From: Mariluticola halotolerans
GTDB taxonomy: Bacteria > Pseudomonadota > Alphaproteobacteria > Rhizobiales > Devosiaceae
Length of the DNA: 64,000 nucleotides
Assembly: GCF_021611515.1 (NCBI RefSeq)
Contig: NZ_CP090960.1
Coordinates: forward strand, 1,302,001 to 1,366,000
Direction of reading: 5' to 3'
Within the stretch, counting starts at the first letter, position 1. The number at the start of each line of letters is the position of its first letter. Shown one piece after another: positions 59,729-64,000 of this stretch. A model generated the notes under the pieces. That model was not told where the DNA came from, made no database searches, and saw only the letters and a list, made by a program, of their open reading frames with translations. The translations under genes and the position numbers were made by a program.

Positions 59729-61855
59729 TCAGGCAACCCTTGTCTGGATCGCCTTGAGATTAATTACTTCAATATGATCAAAACCTATGGACTGAATATC
59801 GGCGTTTGCCTTGTCAATATCGGCAAGGCTGGTCTCTTCGTCAGCCACGAGCAGCACAAGGCTATCGCGGCCAACAAAAGCTGGCAGTGCCGACGACAAG
59901 CCGACCCGACCTGTATCAACAAGAACCAGTTCAAAAATATCGGCCAAAGCATCCACCAGGACAAGGCAACGGCGGGAACCAAAGTCGATTTTGGGATGTT
60001 GTCCCCAGGGTACCAGGGCGAAATCGGTCCGCTGGCCGCGATGCACGACGTCGCCAAAACCGGCGGTGCCCGCGCAAAGGTCAGAAATACCCAGATCAGT
60101 GGTCAAACGCCGGCTGCCGGCATCGATTTCGACCGCGCTCAGGCCACGGGCCAGAAGGCCGGCAGAGAGGCTTTCGATCATGGCGCGCGCGTCTTCCGGA
60201 CTGGTGAGTGCGCCAACCAGCACAAGCTTGGCGCCCTGCCCCGCGACACGCTCGACCAAATCCTCAGGATTGGGTTGGGCCGGTCTTGGCGCTGGGGCGG
60301 CCGGGACTTCCTCGACCCATTCGGGTGCCACATATTGCGGCATCTCCGCCTCGGCAGCAGCGCTCGCTAGCACAGGAGGTTCGGCTGATACATCATCGTC
60401 CAAATCGACCGGCGGCGGGAGGTCCTCATCTCGACGTTCAGCGCGTCTTGACGGCTCCCGCTCCGCAGGCACCACCAAGGCGCGGCCTGAAATCAGCTCG
60501 GCAAAGAGAATTTGGCCCAGTTGCAGCATCACAGAGACGAACAGGACCGCCCCCATAATCAGCGTCGTTTTGGGGGATGACGGGCTGATAGCCGCAACGG
60601 CAAATGAAATGACCCGCACGTCAGGCAGCGCCGACCCGCTTTCAGTGCGAGATGCCGCATCACGATAACGCAAGAGATAGGTTTCAAGCAGGTCGCGCTG
60701 GGCCTTGGCCTCACGTTCCAGCTCGTTGAGGCTGACGGTATCGCGTGTTGCGGTCGAGGCACCAACCTTGAGCCGTGCCAGTTCTTCGCGCAATGAGGTT
60801 TCGACATCGGCCTCGATACGGGCTTCAGCTTCGAGCGTTTCCGCAACCTGGCGTCCTTCGACCTTTATCTGCTTGTCGATTTCGTCGATCTGGGCGGTAT
60901 AGGCCTTGATATCGGGATGGTTGGGCAAAAGGGTGGAGAGCCGCTGCGCGCGTTCGCCCTGCAGCCGTGCCTTCTCTTCGGATAATTGCTGCACCACAAC
61001 CGACTGACGCACGTCGGGCACGCTATCGATCGGCTGACCGGCTTTCAGCAGGCCACGAATGAGATTGGCTTTTGTCTGGGCGCTGTTCTTGCGCTCCTGG
61101 GCGGCAGAAATCTGGCTGGCGGTACTGGAGAGCTGCTGGTCGAGCAGGCTGGTTTCGTTATTGCCGGTAAACAGATCATTCTCGACCCGGTAGGCGGCAA
61201 CCTTGGATTCTGCTTCGGCGACCTTGGTGCGCAGCTGACTGATTTCAGTCAGCAGCCAGGCGCCTGCATCGGCGGTGTCTGACAGGGAAAGATCTGTGCG
61301 GCGCTGCACATAAATATTGGCAACCGCATTGGCCACACGGGCCGCCAGCTCCGGATCAGTTGATTCAAACTCGATAGAGATAATGCGCGAATCCCGCTCA
61401 CGCACCACGCGCAGGCGCTCGGCGACATTGGCGAGAACGATGGCGTCCAAACCGGATGCCGACGGGGTGCGGCCAAGAAGGCGGAAGACAATGCCGAGCG
61501 GGGAAGATTTGGCCCCGTTCAGTTCCGGCACATCCCGCAGGTTCTCGGTGTCGATGACCTGCATCAGCGTGCCGCGCGACTTGATCAACTCAACCTGGCT
61601 GGAAATCGCCGTATCGTCGGCGACATTGCTGGTGGGCTGCGCCTCATTTGTGGCCCGCGTGTAAGCATTCTGGCGCGACTCCACCAGAATGCCGGCAGAG
61701 GATGTGTACTGCTTGGGCACAAACTGTAGCACCCCGTAGGTAACGACCAGCAACAGCAATGTCACAAGGATGATACGCAACCACCGCGAGGCAATAGCCG
61801 CCACCATCGCCCCCATATCCATTTTAACGTCGTCCATGGGTTTTGAGGCCACCAT
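59729..61855 (-). CDS. Wzz/GumC-type chain-length determinant with degenerate kinase-like tail
   Basis: A 708-residue inner-membrane protein controlling exopolysaccharide polymerisation and export. The N-terminal Wzz domain has one span near residues 26-46 and VPKQYTSSAGILVESRQ. A long coiled coil (about 190-400) follows, then the GNVR-like segment NELEREAKAQRDLLETYLLR, and a second span near residue 430. From about 530 to 708 there is a CpsD/BY-kinase-like fold (KLVLVGALTSPEDARAMIES, ALVPWGQHP, VLVDTGRVGLSS, VLLVADEETS), but no Walker A GKT/S and no C-terminal tyrosine cluster, so it is probably inactive. An in-frame start at 61837 is possible. It diverges from the export lipoprotein gene. 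Confidence 0.88.
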   Translation of the reverse strand: MVASKPMDDVKMDMGAMVAAIASRWLRIILVTLLLLVVTYGVLQFVPKQYTSSAGILVESRQNAYTRATNEAQPTSNVADDTAISSQVELIKSRGTLMQVIDTENLRDVPELNGAKSSPLGIVFRLLGRTPSASGLDAIVLANVAERLRVVRERDSRIISIEFESTDPELAARVANAVANIYVQRRTDLSLSDTADAGAWLLTEISQLRTKVAEAESKVAAYRVENDLFTGNNETSLLDQQLSSTASQISAAQERKNSAQTKANLIRGLLKAGQPIDSVPDVRQSVVVQQLSEEKARLQGERAQRLSTLLPNHPDIKAYTAQIDEIDKQIKVEGRQVAETLEAEARIEADVETSLREELARLKVGASTATRDTVSLNELEREAKAQRDLLETYLLRYRDAASRTESGSALPDVRVISFAVAAISPSSPKTTLIMGAVLFVSVMLQLGQILFAELISGRALVVPAEREPSRRAERRDEDLPPPVDLDDDVSAEPPVLASAAAEAEMPQYVAPEWVEEVPAAPAPRPAQPNPEDLVERVAGQGAKLVLVGALTSPEDARAMIESLSAGLLARGLSAVEIDAGSRRLTTDLGISDLCAGTAGFGDVVHRGQRTDFALVPWGQHPKIDFGSRRCLVLVDALADIFELVLVDTGRVGLSSALPAFVGRDSLVLLVADEETSLADIDKANADIQSIGFDHIEVINLKAIQTRVA

Positions 61856-62007
61856 TCCAATACCTGAAAGCAGGCTTCTGTTATCGCCTCACGTGGTAAG
61901 CAATCCGTTAAAATGTGCGGAAACCTGCCACTCAATCGCGATTCTAAGGAGATTTTTAACCATAGCCTGCCACCAATAGGCTTCCACGAAGGCGTATTGG
62001 TTATCTC

Positions 62008-62565
62008 ATGCAAGTATTGCGTTTCATTGTCATTTTGGCACTGCTGATTCCTGTCGCTGCCTGCGCGGTCAACACCCGTGGCGCTACCTACCTGGTGGAA
62101 ACCAAGGGACCGTATACACTCGATACGGGTGATGCCGTACGGGTGACGGTTTATGGCGACGAAACGCTGAGCGACACCTATCGACTTGATGATACCGGCT
62201 CAATCGCCCTGCCTCTTGTCGGCCCTGTCCCTGCCCGTGGCGTGACAACGCAACAGGCGGCATCACGGATTGCCGTGGCGCTTGCCGATGGCTTCATGCG
62301 CAGTCCCAATGTGGCGGTGGAAATTGCTGAATACCGCCCCTTCTTCATTCAGGGTGAAGTCGCCAATAGCGGGCAATTCCCCTATGTTTACGGCATGACC
62401 GTACGGGCAGCGATCAGCACCGCGGGTGGCTATTCCGAGACGGCGGACCGGAGCCGCGCTCTCGTCTATCGCCGCCAAGGCGGGGAAATGGTGAAGGGCA
62501 GCGTTGCGCTCGATTTCCCGATCTACCCGGGCGACACAATCGTCGTTCTCGACCGCTGGCTCTAG
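62008..62565 (+). CDS. Polysaccharide biosynthesis/export lipoprotein (Wza/GumB family)
   Basis: A 185-residue outer-membrane export component. The signal peptide ends with lipobox VAAC at residues 17-20. The Poly_export domain contains YTLDTGDAVRVTVYGDETLSDTYRLDD, and a SLBB-type ligand-binding stretch, FFIQGEVANSGQFPYVYGMTV, follows. It is short compared with full-length Wza (about 380) and matches the short GumB/ExoF-like type. It diverges from the chain-length determinant gene across 152 nt and is followed 3 nt later by the glycosyltransferase gene. Part of the exopolysaccharide locus. Confidence 0.9.
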   Translation: MQVLRFIVILALLIPVAACAVNTRGATYLVETKGPYTLDTGDAVRVTVYGDETLSDTYRLDDTGSIALPLVGPVPARGVTTQQAASRIAVALADGFMRSPNVAVEIAEYRPFFIQGEVANSGQFPYVYGMTVRAAISTAGGYSETADRSRALVYRRQGGEMVKGSVALDFPIYPGDTIVVLDRWL

Positions 62566-62567
62566 AC

Positions 62568-63698
62568 ATGCCGGGCCGCCCCTTGCGGATATTGCAGGTC
62601 CTGCGCTCACCGATCGGCGGTCTTTACCGCCACGTCATCGATCTTTCCACCGCCCTTGCCGCCCGTGGTCATGAACTCGGCCTTGTGATGGATAACAGCC
62701 TCAGCGACGCACAGACCGCTGCACGACTGGATATGCTCGCCCCTCATTTAGCGCTTGGTGTGCACAAAATGCCGATACCGCGTCTGCTCGGCGCGTCTGA
62801 CCTAACGGTTCCCTTCAGACTTAAACGATTGGCGCGGCAATATAATATCGATGTGCTGCACGGACATGGCGCCAAAGGCGGGTTTCATGCCCGGCTGGCC
62901 CGGATGGGCAGCCGAAAGCAGGTGGCGATTTATACGCCGCATGGCGGGGTATTGCATTTCGATCAGGACAGGCTGGCAGGCAAAATGTTTTTGCAGATTG
63001 AAAACCTGCTGCTCGGCCAGACAGACGCCATTGTGTTCGAAAGCCAGTTTGCCCGCCAAAGCTATAGCGCGCGGATCAAGACGCCCCCCTGCCCGGCACC
63101 GGTGATCCATAACGGGCTGGCGGAAGCGGAATTTGTACCGGTACCCGCGCGGCCCGAAGCGCGGGACTTTGGCTTTGTCGGTGAATTGCGCGACCTCAAG
63201 GGTATTTTGTTGCTGCTTGAGGCACTCGCCCCGGTTGCACACGCCGATGGCCGCCCCGCCACTTTGGTGGTGGCCGGTGACGGACCTCAGCGCGATGACG
63301 TTGTGGCAATGATCGGGAAACTGGGGCTCGGTGAACGGGTAACGCTGGTCGGTGTCAGGCCCGCGCGGGAGGTTTTCTCGCAGGCACGCTGCATTGTGGT
63401 GCCGTCGCTGGCGGAATCCCTGCCCTATATTGTTCTTGAAGCGGCGGCGGCGGCGAAACCGGTTATTGCAACCGATGTCGGCGGTATTGGCGAGATATTC
63501 GGCCCAACGGCCGGGGCGCTGGTGCGGCCGGGCAATGTGGAGGTCCTGCAACATGCGTTGCAGCACTATCTCGACGATGAGGCGGCGGCGAAGGCGGAGA
63601 TGCACCAGCGCCTGCAACATGTACGGTCGAGCTTTTCCCTGGAGCGCATGACCACACATATCGAGACGCTTTACCGTGAGGCCTTTTCTCAACGTTAA
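62568..63698 (+). CDS. Glycosyltransferase family 4
   Basis: A 376-residue GT-B glycosyltransferase of family 4. N-terminal ILQVLRSPIGGLYRHVIDLS with the Gly-rich loop, the central HGHGAKGGFHARLARM, and the C-terminal donor-binding block EALAPVAHADGRPATLVVAG and SLAESLPYIVLEAAAAAKPV with the E-x7-E motif (ESLPYIVLE). It adds a sugar to the growing lipid-linked exopolysaccharide unit. It starts 3 nt after the export lipoprotein stop, so both are co-transcribed. The 71-nt gap to the next gene has no terminator. Confidence 0.9.
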   Translation: MPGRPLRILQVLRSPIGGLYRHVIDLSTALAARGHELGLVMDNSLSDAQTAARLDMLAPHLALGVHKMPIPRLLGASDLTVPFRLKRLARQYNIDVLHGHGAKGGFHARLARMGSRKQVAIYTPHGGVLHFDQDRLAGKMFLQIENLLLGQTDAIVFESQFARQSYSARIKTPPCPAPVIHNGLAEAEFVPVPARPEARDFGFVGELRDLKGILLLLEALAPVAHADGRPATLVVAGDGPQRDDVVAMIGKLGLGERVTLVGVRPAREVFSQARCIVVPSLAESLPYIVLEAAAAAKPVIATDVGGIGEIFGPTAGALVRPGNVEVLQHALQHYLDDEAAAKAEMHQRLQHVRSSFSLERMTTHIETLYREAFSQR

Positions 63699-63769
63699 CG
63701 CGTTGCTTTCACCGCATTTTCACTCCTTAGGCGCTTAATGGTCCGCAGTTTCGAATTTTAGGACGTATT

Positions 63770-64000
63770 ATGTTTCGCTTAGACCCCAAACAGGCTGTTC
63801 TGGATCACGTCGCGCAGGGACGACGCAGACGGTCTCGCGGCAGAAAGCTCTCAGACCTCGCAGAAGCCATTATCGCCCGCCCGAGCGAGCGCACGCTATC
63901 GACCGTCATCGTCAGCGGGCTGGCCCAAGTGGCGGAGGCGCTGTTACTCGGCGTGATCGGCATTGTTATATATTCGCTCTATCTGCCTCACGAGAATTTT
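63770..64000 (+). CDS. Probable undecaprenyl-phosphate sugar transferase, N-terminal part
   Basis: An ATG at 63770, with AGGA 6 nt upstream, opens a frame that runs to the window end (77 codons seen). The visible part is a basic N-terminus (QGRRRRSRGRKLSDLAEAII) followed by a hydrophobic span (VSGLAQVAEALLLGVIGIVI). This resembles the start of WbaP/ExoY/PssY-type initiating sugar-phosphate transferases, which fits its place in the exopolysaccharide locus. The catalytic C-terminal domain lies outside the window, so the call rests on context and N-terminal form. Confidence 0.55.
   Translation, partial: MFRLDPKQAVLDHVAQGRRRRSRGRKLSDLAEAIIARPSERTLSTVIVSGLAQVAEALLLGVIGIVIYSLYLPHENF

Noticed and set aside
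1-64000. CRISPR arrays, insertion sequences, prophage or toxin-antitoxin modules
   Set aside because: No regularly spaced repeats, transposase, integrase, phage structural or toxin-antitoxin genes were recognised, despite two tRNA-linked insertions.

Overview
The window reads as a chromosomal segment of an alphaproteobacterium, most likely of the order Hyphomicrobiales (Rhizobiales). The grounds are several high-affinity sugar ABC importers of rhizobial type, a DUF192 lipoprotein gene beside a double cold-shock-domain gene, rplM-rpsI with a long-form S9, ctaA divergent from a DUF2842 gene, and an AlaC-type aminotransferase, homoserine dehydrogenase and recJ in one neighbourhood. I do not commit to a genus. 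No rRNA operon, CRISPR array, prophage, transposase or integrase gene was seen.

Left part (1-14.4 kb). A minus-strand operon encodes a MalEFGK-type sugar importer with a glucose/mannose-like binding protein, a TIM-barrel sugar isomerase/epimerase and a Gfo/Idh/MocA dehydrogenase cut by the window edge. It diverges from its presumed LacI-family regulator across a region with a perfect palindromic operator. A tRNA-Arg(UCU) follows. Its last 17 bases are repeated 3 kb downstream, bracketing an islet that holds an OafA-type acyltransferase and a 35-aa proline/glutamate-rich ORF. Then come housekeeping genes (YjbR/MmcQ, aldo/keto reductase, DUF192, double CSD, gloA, M15-type peptidase) and two tRNA-Glu genes (UUC and CUC).

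Middle part (14.4-25.0 kb). The 3' end of tRNA-Glu(CUC) is repeated at 25,020-25,035. The roughly 10.7 kb in between is a self-contained polyol catabolic island. It carries a GatZ/KbaZ-like tagatose-phosphate enzyme, a LacI regulator, a ribose-type ABC importer with two permeases, two short-chain polyol dehydrogenases (one SmoS-like) and a PfkB kinase. The likely route is galactitol to tagatose to tagatose-6-phosphate to fructose-6-phosphate, with LacI operators at both ends of the regulator region.

Next part (25-38 kb). After a GFA-family gene and a LysE exporter lies a nine-gene minus-strand operon. In transcription order it encodes a ribose-type binding protein, ATPase, permease, SorC-family regulator, aldo/keto reductase, GlpD-like dehydrogenase, class I DhnA-type aldolase, FGGY kinase and GMC oxidoreductase. 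Its promoter region has a perfect 22-bp palindrome. The substrate is probably a sugar alcohol, tetritol or pentitol.

Right part (38-64 kb). This holds metabolic and core genes: an HI0933-type flavoprotein behind a translationally coupled 54-aa ORF, cfa, recJ, a GFA protein, a homoserine dehydrogenase with an unusual N-terminal HTH-like domain and a palindrome over its start codon, a methyltransferase, DMT and MFS transporters, an ABC exporter, an aminotransferase, a GT1-type glycosyltransferase, rpsI/rplM, ctaA, DUF2842 and a GGDEF-EAL protein. The right edge is an exopolysaccharide locus (polysaccharide deacetylase, Wzz-type chain-length protein, Wza-type export lipoprotein, GT4 glycosyltransferase and the start of what looks like a sugar-phosphate transferase).
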